From the NCBI RefSeq assembly GCF_002018875.1, contig NZ_MVOL01000010.1:124001-188000 (forward strand): a DNA stretch of 64,000 bases, in the 5' to 3' direction. How positions within the stretch are numbered: the stretch's first letter is position 1; the number at the start of each line of letters is the position of its first letter. The DNA comes from Pseudomonas sp. MF4836. GTDB taxonomy: Bacteria > Pseudomonadota > Gammaproteobacteria > Pseudomonadales > Pseudomonadaceae. The translations under genes and the position numbers were made by a program. A model generated the notes under the pieces. It saw only the letters and a list, made by a program, of their open reading frames with translations, was not told the origin of the DNA and ran no database searches. Shown piece by piece: positions 46,898 to 55,005 of this stretch.

Positions 46898-47419
46898 TTA
46901 GACCGCCACGCCGCGGATGACCGCGATGGTGCAGTTGTAGACGTGGGACTTGGCGCCCAGGCACCAGTTCACGTCGTTGTTGTTGAACGGGCGGTACAGC
47001 GGTTCCTCGCTGTCGTTGCGGGTGCAGGCGCACTGGGCGCAGCTGTGTTTTCCGCAGCAATCGTTGTAGGAAATGATGTAGTCCTTGCCATCCCCCGGGT
47101 TGCGGCAGGTGCCGATCCAGGTGATTTGCGAGACTTCGGCCCCCGGCGGGCAGGCGGTCACGGTGCCGCCACAGCAACTGCAGAGAAAGCCGTCGATCGA
47201 GCAGTAGCGCCAGTAGTCGCAACTGGTGGGGTCGCCCGGGTCGCCGGCTTTCGGTGCTTCGGCGGCCAGGGCCTTGGAGGTGCGGTCGATCGGCAGAAGC
47301 AGGGGCAGGGCGGCGCCCACCACCATCAGCGAGCCCAGGCGCGACAGCAGCTTGCGCCGTGAAGTGGTGTCGGCGACCCGCCGGGTGGAGCGCTCGAACA
47401 GAAGGTCGAGTAATTTCAT
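46898..47419 (-). CDS. aauA: Aromatic amine dehydrogenase small (TTQ) subunit
   Basis: A 173-residue precursor with a long N-terminal export signal containing a twin arginine (TSRRKLLSRLG) and a hydrophobic stretch at 30-43. The mature domain has 14 cysteines in the MADH/AADH light-chain pattern (CSIDGFLCSCCGG, NDCCGKHSCAQCAC). The two tryptophans expected to form tryptophan tryptophylquinone are Trp101 (QITWIGTC) and Trp152 (NDVNWCLGA). It oxidises primary aromatic amines such as phenylethylamine or tyramine to the aldehyde in the periplasm. Methylamine dehydrogenase is the alternative, but the cluster lacks mauC/mauG and sits by feaB and paa, which favours aromatic amines. Confidence 0.93.
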   Translation of the reverse strand: MKLLDLLFERSTRRVADTTSRRKLLSRLGSLMVVGAALPLLLPIDRTSKALAAEAPKAGDPGDPTSCDYWRYCSIDGFLCSCCGGTVTACPPGAEVSQITWIGTCRNPGDGKDYIISYNDCCGKHSCAQCACTRNDSEEPLYRPFNNNDVNWCLGAKSHVYNCTIAVIRGVAV

Positions 47420-47434
47420 GGGGGACTCCTTGGC

Positions 47435-48049
47435 TTATTGTTGTGGCGCGTGCGTGTGGACGTGGTCGCGGTGCAGGTAGTCCTGCAGTGTCGCGCTGCC
47501 CAGATGCTCGACTTCGAACAGGCTGTCCAGGTGCTCGCGGGAGTTGACCAGGCCCTTGGCGCGCAAGGTGCCGCTGCTGTCGATCAGGGCCGCGTAGGGC
47601 AACTTGCCGATCTGGTAGGTCATGCCGACTTCCGGGCCGACCACATAGCGCGCGCCTTCGAGCTTGAACTCGGTGATCAGCTTGCGCTGGGCCTCCAGGT
47701 CGCCATCGCTGACATAGATCACCTCCAGGCGCTCGGCCTGTTCCCTGGCAATGGATTTGATGGCCGGCAGCAGCGACTTGCAGATCGGGCAGGTCGGCGA
47801 CAGGAAAAACAGCAGTTGGCCCTTGTCGCCGGCATAACCGAAGTTCACCGGACGCCCGTCACGGTCGGCGGCGGTGACTTTCGGCGCCGGTTCGTTGACC
47901 GCCACGCCCTTGTCCAGCATCAAGGCACCGGCCGGCGCGATGCGGCCATGCAGAATACCGATCTGCCGCACCAGCCCCATCACGGCGAACGCCAGGGCAA
48001 TCAGCAGGCACCAGAGCAATACGTTGGAAACAATCAGAGCTTGCATCAT
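47435..48049 (-). CDS. aauD: MauD/AauD thioredoxin-like maturation protein
   Basis: A 204-residue membrane-anchored thioredoxin-fold protein: one N-terminal transmembrane helix (residues 5-28) and a periplasmic domain with the redox motif C-P-I-C in FLSPTCPICKSLLPAIK. MauD is needed to form the many disulfides of the TTQ subunit. It begins directly at the aauE stop (TGATG spacing) and precedes aauA by 15 bases. Confidence 0.93.
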   Translation of the reverse strand: MMQALIVSNVLLWCLLIALAFAVMGLVRQIGILHGRIAPAGALMLDKGVAVNEPAPKVTAADRDGRPVNFGYAGDKGQLLFFLSPTCPICKSLLPAIKSIAREQAERLEVIYVSDGDLEAQRKLITEFKLEGARYVVGPEVGMTYQIGKLPYAALIDSSGTLRAKGLVNSREHLDSLFEVEHLGSATLQDYLHRDHVHTHAPQQ

Positions 48050-48589
48050 TCACCTTCCAATCAATTTGAGAAGACCTGGGCTGTTGGCCAGAAGGCCATC
48101 GGCTGCGGCATAAATCAGTAACGCCACCGCGCTGGCGGCGAGCACCACGAAGGCGTCGAACAGGCCCAGCGCACGGCTCTCGGGCTGCCAGGCGGCAAGC
48201 AGTGCCACGGCGACCAGCAGGCCGTTGCGGATCAGCAGCAGCGGGCGGATCGGCTGGCGCTGGTGCGGCCCGGCGCAGCCGCAATCGATGTCCTTGCGCC
48301 CGCGCCAGAGGTTGATGGCCATCGCAGTGGCGTACAGCGCCAGCAAGGCCGCCGCCGCCATTGCGGCGCCAGTGCGGCTGAGCGGCAGCAGCAGGGCGAA
48401 GGCCAGGGCCAGTTCCAGCCATGGCAGACCGCGGGCAACCGGGCGCACCAGGGCACTGGGCAGCAGTTGATAGGCTTGCAGTTGGGCACTGAAGCGGGCC
48501 GGTGCACGGACTTTATGGGTCGCGGCGCTGGCCAGAATCACTGCCGTGCACAGGGCCCCGGTCAAGGTGAAAAGTGGATCAGGTTGCAT
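48050..48589 (-). CDS. aauE: MauE/AauE integral membrane maturation protein
   Basis: A 179-residue protein with four to five transmembrane helices of the MauE/DoxX-like family. The paired cysteines D-C-G-C in GRKDIDCGCAGPH match the family redox motif and could exchange electrons with AauD, in the way DsbD/VKOR-type proteins do. It is required for stable TTQ subunit in methylotrophs. Lies directly between aauB and aauD. Confidence 0.92.
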   Translation of the reverse strand: MQPDPLFTLTGALCTAVILASAATHKVRAPARFSAQLQAYQLLPSALVRPVARGLPWLELALAFALLLPLSRTGAAMAAAALLALYATAMAINLWRGRKDIDCGCAGPHQRQPIRPLLLIRNGLLVAVALLAAWQPESRALGLFDAFVVLAASAVALLIYAAADGLLANSPGLLKLIGR

Positions 48590-48616
48590 GGGGAGCCTCC
48601 TGGAGTGGAACGCGGG

Positions 48617-49762
48617 TTAGTGGCTCAGGACCTGGATCGGGGTCTTGGCGATCTTGTCCATCGTCCCGTTGAACTTGCCGCTCTTGAGGTCGAAGATTTC
48701 CAGGCCGCCGCTGACGTTGGTGCCGATCAGCAGGGGCTTTTCATCCTGGGTGGCGTGCAGGCTCCAGACCGGGTTCGGTGCTTCGAGGGTGCCGATCTTC
48801 TTGCCGGTCTTCAGGTCGAACACCCAGATATAGGGGCTCGGGTCTTCCCACTTCATGGCCTGGTGATCGGCATGCATGATCGCGTACAGACGATTGAGCC
48901 TGGGCGCCACTGCCAGCAGCTGCCAGCCGCCAGGTGCCCAGCCGGCCTGTTGTTCCTTGGCGTCCACCAGGGACCAGGCGGGAAGGAACTTGGGCGTGTC
49001 GCCGGAAAAGTCCACGCCGCGCACGGTGCCGGTGGTGCTGGTGAAGTAATAGATGTCGCCTACGGCGATCCCGCGTTCGTTGAGCTTCTCTTTATTGGGG
49101 TCGAAAAACGGCGTCTGGCTGCGGGAGGCTTCCTGGCCTTGCTCATTGAGCTTGACCACCTGCAACTGCCCATCGCCACACAACGAGGCGAAGCTGCGTT
49201 TGCCCACCGGGTAGCTGAGCACACAACCGCTGATGGCGATTTCGCTGGCCACGCTCCTGCTTTGGGTGTCGACCACGGTGACCGAGGTTGCAGGGGTGAA
49301 GTTATAGACGTAGGCAAAGCGGCTATCGGAACTGACCCCAAGGGCATAGCGCTGGGTCAGGATCGACGCGCGCTTGGAGGGGATCACCACTTCCCAGTCG
49401 GGGGACAGGGTCGAGGTGTTCCAGGCCGTCAATACGTCGGTGCGGGTGCCGCGGGTGCCGCGTGAGTAGAAGGCGTCGGCGCTGTAGAGGTATTTCTGGT
49501 CCGGGCTCAGGGTGGCCGGGGCGGCAAAGCCGGTGCTGACCATGCCGAGCATGCGCTTGGCGTCCGCGTCGATCACCGTGACCCGGCCGGTGACGAAGTT
49601 TTCGAACTCCACATCCACCACGTAGGCTCGGTGCGGCTCGGGTGGCACCGCCAGGGTGACCTGGCCGATGGTGTCGGCGGGCAAATCGGCCCAGGCGGGC
49701 AACCCGCCCAGGCAGATGCCCAGGGCCAGGGTTGAGTGAAAGAGGATCCTGTTTATTCGCAT
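48617..49762 (-). CDS. aauB: Aromatic amine dehydrogenase large subunit
   Basis: A 381-residue precursor with a signal peptide (LALGICLGGLPAWA) and a seven-bladed beta-propeller like the methylamine/aromatic amine dehydrogenase heavy chain (VTVIDADAKRMLGMVSTGF, LYSADAFYSRGTRGTRTDVL, IYYFTSTTGTVRGVDFSG). It forms the alpha subunit of the alpha2beta2 enzyme around AauA. ATG 49762 has AGGGAG eight bases upstream and gives the signal peptide at the very N-terminus; the longer frame to 49984 is not needed. First gene of aauBEDA. Confidence 0.94.
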   Translation of the reverse strand: MRINRILFHSTLALGICLGGLPAWADLPADTIGQVTLAVPPEPHRAYVVDVEFENFVTGRVTVIDADAKRMLGMVSTGFAAPATLSPDQKYLYSADAFYSRGTRGTRTDVLTAWNTSTLSPDWEVVIPSKRASILTQRYALGVSSDSRFAYVYNFTPATSVTVVDTQSRSVASEIAISGCVLSYPVGKRSFASLCGDGQLQVVKLNEQGQEASRSQTPFFDPNKEKLNERGIAVGDIYYFTSTTGTVRGVDFSGDTPKFLPAWSLVDAKEQQAGWAPGGWQLLAVAPRLNRLYAIMHADHQAMKWEDPSPYIWVFDLKTGKKIGTLEAPNPVWSLHATQDEKPLLIGTNVSGGLEIFDLKSGKFNGTMDKIAKTPIQVLSH

Positions 49763-50005
49763 CGGGGGGCTCCCTGAATTATTAGGCTGCGGATCGTGCA
49801 TGCAGGGGCAGGGGTCTGCAGGCCCAGTCTGCCTTAGCCGTTCAGGGAGAGAGTTGTTGTGGCTGCCAATCACTTGTGTGCCAGTGCCACGCTGAATGGC
49901 GGGAGAAAACAGGCGAGGTTGTCGCGGAATCGGCAAACACAATATGCGGACTGAATCGCCTTTGGCGTGCTTGGCGCCGAACATCAGAAGGGCTGACAGA
50001 AAAAA
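49763..50005. promoter_or_regulatory. Promoter region of the aau operon
   Basis: Gene-free interval between the GMC operon terminator and aauB. It must contain the aau promoter and any FeaR site. A GTGGCACTGGCAC direct repeat is seen on the minus strand near 49885-49900, but a -24/-12 spacing could not be fitted. Confidence 0.4.
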
Positions 50006-50031
50006 GCCCGCGAGGCCGTAGCTTCGCGGGC
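50006..50031 (-). terminator. Rho-independent terminator of the GMC dehydrogenase operon
   Basis: On the minus strand GCCCGCGA, ten-base loop, TCGCGGGC, then TTTTTT. It lies 53 bases beyond the trihaem cytochrome stop codon and separates this operon from aauB. Confidence 0.85.
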
Positions 50032-50083
50032 ATGAGCAGGCTGGTTGCCGAGCGCAGCCCGGGTGCGCTGTTAAGCGCAGGCG

Positions 50084-51556
50084 CTAATGCGGGCGACGGC
50101 GACGTCGATACAGCACGACAGATACCAGCCCCAGCAGCATCAGAGCCCCGATCAACAGCAGCGCGAGATAGGGCTGGACCCTGGCCAGTAACGGTGGTGC
50201 TCCACCGGCGCGGATCAGGGCGACTTGCTCGGCGCTGATTTGCAGGGTCGGGTCGCCAAACTCCCGGGACACGTGGTTGGCGATCAACGCGATCTGTTGA
50301 TCGCTCAGGGCATTGACCGCTGACTGCGTCCCGAACCCGGGCATGAATACCTGGGTACCGCCCACGTTACGATCAACGCCAAACAGGATGGTCGCCACCA
50401 GGTTATTGGCTTCACCGTTGTGACTGCCTCCGGTAGTGCTGGAGTTGAACAGCGGCGGAAAGGCCTGGTTGTTGCTTCCACGGCCATCGGGTTGGTGGCA
50501 GCTGGAGCAGTTGCTGCTGAACAACGCGGCGCCGTTGTTGAGGCTGTCACTGGCATTGATGGCTGACAGGCCGCGTAACGTCGCCTCACTGCTGCTGGGC
50601 TGGCCGAAGCTGAAGGCGCTTTTGCGGTCCTGGGCCGAGCGGATGGGCGGGATGGTGCGCAGGTAAGACACGATGGCACTGATGTCCTCTGTCTTGAGGT
50701 ATTGCAGGCTGTCTTCCACCACCTCGGCCATGCCGCCGCCGGCGCGGGCCTTGCCTTGGGCGACGCCCGTCTGCAAATAGCTCACCAGTTCGGCATCGCT
50801 CCAACCGCCAATGCCGCTGACAGGGTCGGAGGTAATGTTGGGCGCGTGCCAGCCAGCCAACGCCGCCCCGGTAAAGAGTTTGTCGTCTTGTTCGGCCATC
50901 AGCACATTGCGCGGGGTGTGACACACGCTGCAATGCGCCAGGGTCTGGCTCAGGTACGCGCCACGATTGATCGCCTCGCTATGGTCCGGGTTATCGATGA
51001 AGGGCCCTTTCTTGAGAAACAGCAGGTTCCACCCCAGCATTGAACTGCGGATATTGAAGGGAAAGGGCAATGCGGTCTGCGGCGGCACATTGTCAACCGC
51101 CACCACCCCGTGCATGAAGTAGAGGTACAGCGAGTGGATGTCCTCATCTTTTAGCTGGCTGTATGAGGTGTAGGGCATGGCCGGGTACAGATGCGCTCCA
51201 TCGGCGCGGATGCCGTTGCGCAAGGCATTGGCAAACTGGGCTTCGCTGTAGTTGCCGATGCCGGCGATTTTGGAGGGGGTGATGTTGCTCGAGTAGATGA
51301 CGCCCAGCGGCGAGATGATGGGGTAGCCCCCGGCAAACTCGAGGTTGCTCCCGGGGCGGGTATGACAAGCCGTGCAGTCGGCAGCCCGGGCCAGATAGTG
51401 GCCCTCTTCAATTTTTTCCGACAAGGCGAGAGCCGAGGCATCCTTGGCCTGGGCTGCGGGGAGCATGAGCCCCAGCAGCAGGAGCAGCGCGGTGCTGTTT
51501 ACCCGTCGGCACAATCGCCGCAGGTCATTCGATGAGCGTATAAGGCCGGTCATCAT
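50084..51556 (-). CDS. Trihaem cytochrome c subunit of a membrane-bound GMC dehydrogenase
   Basis: A 490-residue periplasmic cytochrome with signal peptide, three haem c motifs (CTACH at 61-65, CSVCH near 210, CSSCH near 355) and a C-terminal membrane anchor (LALLLIGALMLLGLVSVVLY) followed by a basic RRRRR tail. This is the architecture of the cytochrome subunit of gluconate, sorbitol, fructose and alcohol dehydrogenases, which pass electrons from the FAD subunit to ubiquinone. It overlaps the GMC gene's stop codon by one base. Confidence 0.93.
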   Translation of the reverse strand: MMTGLIRSSNDLRRLCRRVNSTALLLLLGLMLPAAQAKDASALALSEKIEEGHYLARAADCTACHTRPGSNLEFAGGYPIISPLGVIYSSNITPSKIAGIGNYSEAQFANALRNGIRADGAHLYPAMPYTSYSQLKDEDIHSLYLYFMHGVVAVDNVPPQTALPFPFNIRSSMLGWNLLFLKKGPFIDNPDHSEAINRGAYLSQTLAHCSVCHTPRNVLMAEQDDKLFTGAALAGWHAPNITSDPVSGIGGWSDAELVSYLQTGVAQGKARAGGGMAEVVEDSLQYLKTEDISAIVSYLRTIPPIRSAQDRKSAFSFGQPSSSEATLRGLSAINASDSLNNGAALFSSNCSSCHQPDGRGSNNQAFPPLFNSSTTGGSHNGEANNLVATILFGVDRNVGGTQVFMPGFGTQSAVNALSDQQIALIANHVSREFGDPTLQISAEQVALIRAGGAPPLLARVQPYLALLLIGALMLLGLVSVVLYRRRRRPH

Positions 51557-53211
51557 CAGTTACCCGCCAAGGAGCTGGAAATCGAATCCGCAGCCTTCAG
51601 TCCTAAAGCCACCATGGTCAAGGTGCTGTTGACCACGCTTCCCGAAGGCATTGCAGAGCCGCCCGGCAACCAGAGGTTGGCATGGTCATGGGCACGACAG
51701 TCACCGTCGACCACCGAGGTTTTCGGGTCGTCGCCCATGATGGTCGACCCCATCAGGTGGTTGTTGCCGTTGAAGGGGCTGGTGTGAAATTCGACTCCGT
51801 TAAACAACCCGCTCAGATGCCGCAGCCGCTCACGTGCCGCCACCGCGCCGCGGCGGACATAGTCGCCGGTGTCGTAGTGGATGTCCGGGCAGGCCAGACC
51901 CAGCCCATCAAAACGGGTATTGCTCAGGGTCAGGCGGTTATTGGCGTCAGGCAGGGGCTCCATCATCACCGTGATGTAGATGCCGAATGCCACGCGCCGG
52001 CGGATTTCTTCATCCAGCTCGACGCCGACCAACCCCATGTCCAGGGCTTGCTGGGTGGCATTGGGCACCCGTGAGCGGTTATCGAAAATAAAGCTGAAGC
52101 TGGAGTGATCCGCGCGCGTCGGACTATCGCGCATGCCGACCATGCTGCTGTTTTGCTGGGGGCCGCGACCGCCCCAGATCGGTTTGTCGGCCAGGAACGA
52201 ACAGTAGAACCCGGTGTGGTCCATCATGTTGCGGCCCACCTGGTCCGAGGAGTTGGCGATGCCATTGGGGTTGGCCGGGTTGGCTGCCTGTAGCAGCAGG
52301 CGAGGTGTCTCTATCGCATTGCAGGCCAGTACGAACACCGTGCCGCTGGCGCGATGTGACTGGCGCTTGGCGTCGTACCAATGCACCGCCGTGACCTTGT
52401 TGTTCTGATCGGTATCGATTTTGTAGGCCACCGACTCGGCCAGCACCAGGGCGCCATTTCGTTCGGCTTTCTGCACATGCTGAATACCGGCGTACATGGC
52501 GCCGATCGGGCAAATCGGCTGGCAGTTGTTACTGCCACAACAGGCCGGACGCCCCTCCCAGGGCGTGACACTGCGTGCTTGGGGTACGGGAACAAAGTGA
52601 TAGCCGTGGGGGTTCACCACACTGGCCACATAATTGTCGGCGTAGCCCCTGGGTATCATGTCGAACAGATAGGGACGACTGCGCTGCGAGGGGGATTGCA
52701 GGGCAGGATCGTGAGGCCCCGATATTCCCATCTCTTCTTCGGCGCGACAGTAATAGGGTTCGAGTTCATCGTAGGAAATCGGCCAGTCGCGACCCACGCC
52801 GTAGGTGCTGTTCAAGACAAAGTCCACCGGCAGATGGCGCCAGTTCGAACCGGCCCAATGCCAAGTCGTGCCGCCTACGGCACGCAAGTAATATTGCTTG
52901 AAGCTATTGCTGTCGGGACCACTCAGGCTGATGTAGTTGTTGTCCGGAAAATATAAGGGCGCGAGTGCATAGGGCGTTTGCGGATAAATAGTCTGGTAGT
53001 CGGGTTTGTCAATCAGGCGGTGATCGAAGGGCAGGTTGCGAAAGTTCTCCACGACTTGAGCTCGTTCAATAATGGGGCCGGCTTCCAGGATCAATACTGA
53101 ATGTCCTTGTCGTGCCAGTTGATCGGCGATCATGGCTCCCACTACTCCGGAGCCCACAATAACCACATCGGCCTCAATATCGCCGTTGGTTTTTTTAATA
53201 GGACTGTTCAT
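51556..53211 (-). CDS. GMC-family FAD dehydrogenase, large subunit
   Basis: A 551-residue flavoprotein. The FAD-binding Rossmann motif GSGVVG is at 20-25, the GMC block GGTTWHWAGSNWRHLP near residue 110, and the C-terminal catalytic region contains HLMGSTIMGDDPKTSVVDGD and LWLPGGSAMPSGSVVNSTLT. A four-cysteine stretch (ACCGSNNCQPICPIG) resembles the cysteine cluster that binds a 3Fe-4S centre in related dehydrogenases. It oxidises an alcohol or sugar in the periplasm together with the small Tat subunit and the cytochrome. The substrate is unknown; the neighbouring aromatic pathway is suggestive only. Confidence 0.92.
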   Translation of the reverse strand: MNSPIKKTNGDIEADVVIVGSGVVGAMIADQLARQGHSVLILEAGPIIERAQVVENFRNLPFDHRLIDKPDYQTIYPQTPYALAPLYFPDNNYISLSGPDSNSFKQYYLRAVGGTTWHWAGSNWRHLPVDFVLNSTYGVGRDWPISYDELEPYYCRAEEEMGISGPHDPALQSPSQRSRPYLFDMIPRGYADNYVASVVNPHGYHFVPVPQARSVTPWEGRPACCGSNNCQPICPIGAMYAGIQHVQKAERNGALVLAESVAYKIDTDQNNKVTAVHWYDAKRQSHRASGTVFVLACNAIETPRLLLQAANPANPNGIANSSDQVGRNMMDHTGFYCSFLADKPIWGGRGPQQNSSMVGMRDSPTRADHSSFSFIFDNRSRVPNATQQALDMGLVGVELDEEIRRRVAFGIYITVMMEPLPDANNRLTLSNTRFDGLGLACPDIHYDTGDYVRRGAVAARERLRHLSGLFNGVEFHTSPFNGNNHLMGSTIMGDDPKTSVVDGDCRAHDHANLWLPGGSAMPSGSVVNSTLTMVALGLKAADSISSSLAGN

Positions 53212-53252
53212 TAGGCTATTTGCTCACGGCGCGTGCATAAAAGAAGGGGCAA

Positions 53253-53768
53253 TCAGACCGGTGCTGAAACACCAACGGCCGGTGGCGGGTGAACCCAGCC
53301 CTGGGGGCCGTGCTGGCAATAACTGGGTACGTTGCAGGCATCCAGGGTGGGCCGAAACATCAAGGCGTCGTAAAAAGACACGCTGACCGCTTGCGCGTCC
53401 CGGCCGATAGTCCCGGTGTACCAGGCTGTGACAATCGTCAGCGCTGGGACGCGCAATCCCGCATCGCTGGCCGTCACCAGCAATTGCTGGGCGGATTGGT
53501 CCGGGCGCAGCAGGTTGCTCAGCGCGCCGACATGATGCTCGAAGTGGCTGTCCTGATTTTCCAGCGCAGCCAGGATCCGGGCGCTGGTGATGGGATTGAG
53601 GTCGGCATGTCCGGTCAGCGCTCGTGAAAGCTCCAAAAAGCCATTCAAGGCTGTTGCTGTGGTTCTCAGCCCGGCGGCCTGCGCGATACCTGTCGGCAAA
53701 AAGAGTGGGGCGCTGACTAACAAGCAGGCTGAACTTGCGAGCATAAAACGGCGTCGAGTAAAGGACAT
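53253..53768 (-). CDS. Small Tat-exported subunit of the GMC dehydrogenase (FAD-SLDH type)
   Basis: A 171-residue protein with a twin-arginine signal (TRRRFMLASSACLLVSAPLF) and the small-subunit domain of membrane-bound sorbitol/fructose/gluconate dehydrogenases (LELSRALTGHADLNPITSARIL; C-terminal ALMFRPTLDACNVPSYC). It carries the folded FAD subunit through the Tat system, as the large subunit lacks its own signal. First gene of the three-gene operon, 41 bases before the FAD subunit. Confidence 0.9.
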   Translation of the reverse strand: MSFTRRRFMLASSACLLVSAPLFLPTGIAQAAGLRTTATALNGFLELSRALTGHADLNPITSARILAALENQDSHFEHHVGALSNLLRPDQSAQQLLVTASDAGLRVPALTIVTAWYTGTIGRDAQAVSVSFYDALMFRPTLDACNVPSYCQHGPQGWVHPPPAVGVSAPV

Positions 53769-54300
53769 AGAGAGCCCGTTGAGTGATGTCAGTTAAAAGA
53801 TAGTGTTGGCGTGATAGGCCTTGGTTTTTAACACGAATAAACTGCGCGTGTTGTTAAAACTACTAAAGGTTCAAATAAGAGCTTGTTTATATGTTTTGAC
53901 CTTGACGTGGTCTTGCTGCATTAATGATCGTCGCCAGCGCTGTTGGATTTTTATGGTTTTGAGTTTTTGTAGGAGGATAAATGTTAGTTTGATGTCACTT
54001 GTATTTTGAGTGTGACTATATAAGTGGTGACTTGCTGGTTGCTCGTGATTTTATATGGATTAAAAGATGGCGTTATGCGGTCGGTGAGTGACGGGGAAGT
54101 TGTTAGGTGCAGTCGTTGCTGTGAAAGTATTTATAAACCTATGTGTGCTATCGCACAGACTGACTGCGTCTGTGTAGGTGTCTGTGTTCCTCAATACAAC
54201 TAAAGTTTGAATAAGCGGGTCGCCGATCTGCCCAATGCTGAAGGAGGTTTAATCACGTCTCTGGAACCGAGGTGCTGGGAAGGGCTAAAACCTGCGCATA
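53769..54300. other. AT-rich gene-free region with dyad elements
   Basis: About 530 bases clearly richer in A+T than the flanks, with no convincing gene. It contains an imperfect dyad (GGTTTTTAACACG at 53823-53835 facing CGTGTTGTTAAAAC at 53847-53860) and a nested pair of stem-loops at 54144-54174. It is the upstream region of the GMC operon, so promoter and operators are expected here. Confidence 0.6.
54144..54174. promoter_or_regulatory. Two overlapping, mutually exclusive stem-loops
   Basis: TGTGC-TATC-GCACA (54144-54157) and CACAGAC-TGACTGC-GTCTGTG (54154-54174) share the CACA segment, so only one can form at a time. Could be operator symmetry or a small structured RNA; no function assigned. 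Confidence 0.4.
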
Positions 54301-54301
54301 A

Positions 54302-54336
54302 AAAAACCGCGAAGTGACGAACTCGCGGTTTTTTGG
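54302..54336. terminator. Bidirectional rho-independent terminator
   Basis: AAAAAACCGCGA, ten-base loop, TCGCGGTTTTTT. A-run and T-run on both sides allow function in either direction; it ends the small hypothetical gene on the minus strand. Confidence 0.85.
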
Positions 54337-54385
54337 GGTGTGGTTTGTTGGCTGCGATTCAGGTTGCTGCCAACGTCAACCGAGC

Positions 54386-54652
54386 TTACTTGGGCATGGC
54401 CCAGGACTGCAGTGTGTAACCTTCCTGGCTCAACTCGGCGCGGGCTTGTTTGAGCAGGTTTTCCAGTTGTGCCGGATCGGAATAGGCACTGCTGGGGATC
54501 TGTTTGCGACCAATGCGGGTATTGGTGCGGTCGATGACGGTCAGGCTCAGTTCGCCATTACCGTCTTGTGGGGCCCAGGCTACGCATTGAAATGGTTGGA
54601 ATGCGCGGTCGGCGATCAAGAGTGCTTCGTTGATACGGAGCGGGGCGTTCAT
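54386..54652 (-). CDS. Small conserved-type hypothetical protein
   Basis: An 88-residue cytoplasmic protein without signal or membrane segment. It begins MNAPLRINEALLIADRAF and contains the run SLTVIDRTNTRIGRKQIPS and a C-terminal amphipathic helix with a short coil (LENLLKQARAELSQEG). I recognise the type as a small protein common in Pseudomonas but not a named family. Start taken at 54652 with GAGAGAAG upstream; an in-frame codon ten residues earlier is possible. A strong terminator follows its stop codon. Confidence 0.75.
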   Translation of the reverse strand: MNAPLRINEALLIADRAFQPFQCVAWAPQDGNGELSLTVIDRTNTRIGRKQIPSSAYSDPAQLENLLKQARAELSQEGYTLQSWAMPK

Positions 54653-55005
54653 GGGGTCTTCTCTCTTAAGGTGCCCAATCAAATGATGTGCCGTCGGTTG
54701 GGCTTACCGTTCGGCTGGTACTTGTACTGATGCCCCACTGTGAAGACGGGTCACACATTTAATCGATAAATTTCGTGTTTCTTTCAAACAAGGGGCCCAA
54801 GTCAATAAAGTTGAAAGTTAACCGAAAGGTTGGGGATTAAGCCGAGCACACAAACCGATAAAAGCGCAGCTGGTTAGTCGGTTTGGCTATTAGCGCTATA
54901 AACAAACGGTACAAGACGCTGTCAAGTTCTTGCTAACGTTACACCCAGGTTTGCCAAAGTGTTGTTTCTAATAACTTTTCCTCTATTTGGCGCCAAGGAT
55001 CAGTC
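54653..55005. promoter_or_regulatory. Divergent promoter region of the hypothetical gene and the sigma-54 activator
   Basis: A 353-base gene-free stretch, relatively AT-rich. It holds a 7-bp interrupted inverted repeat (AAACCGA ... TCGGTTT) near 54855-54888. No -24/-12 element was seen for the activator gene, which probably uses a sigma-70-type promoter. Confidence 0.4.

Noticed and set aside
49885..49905. Possible -24/-12 promoter before aauB (TGGCAC repeats)
   Set aside because: GG and GC elements could not be placed ten bases apart in any register.
53970..53992. Strong Shine-Dalgarno (GTAGGAGGATAA) before an ATG
   Set aside because: The frame ends after three codons; mentioned only as a possible leader element.
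53821..54009. 62-codon frame with TTG start in the AT-rich gap
   Set aside because: No ribosome-binding site, hydrophobic/basic mixture without a family, and the region looks regulatory.
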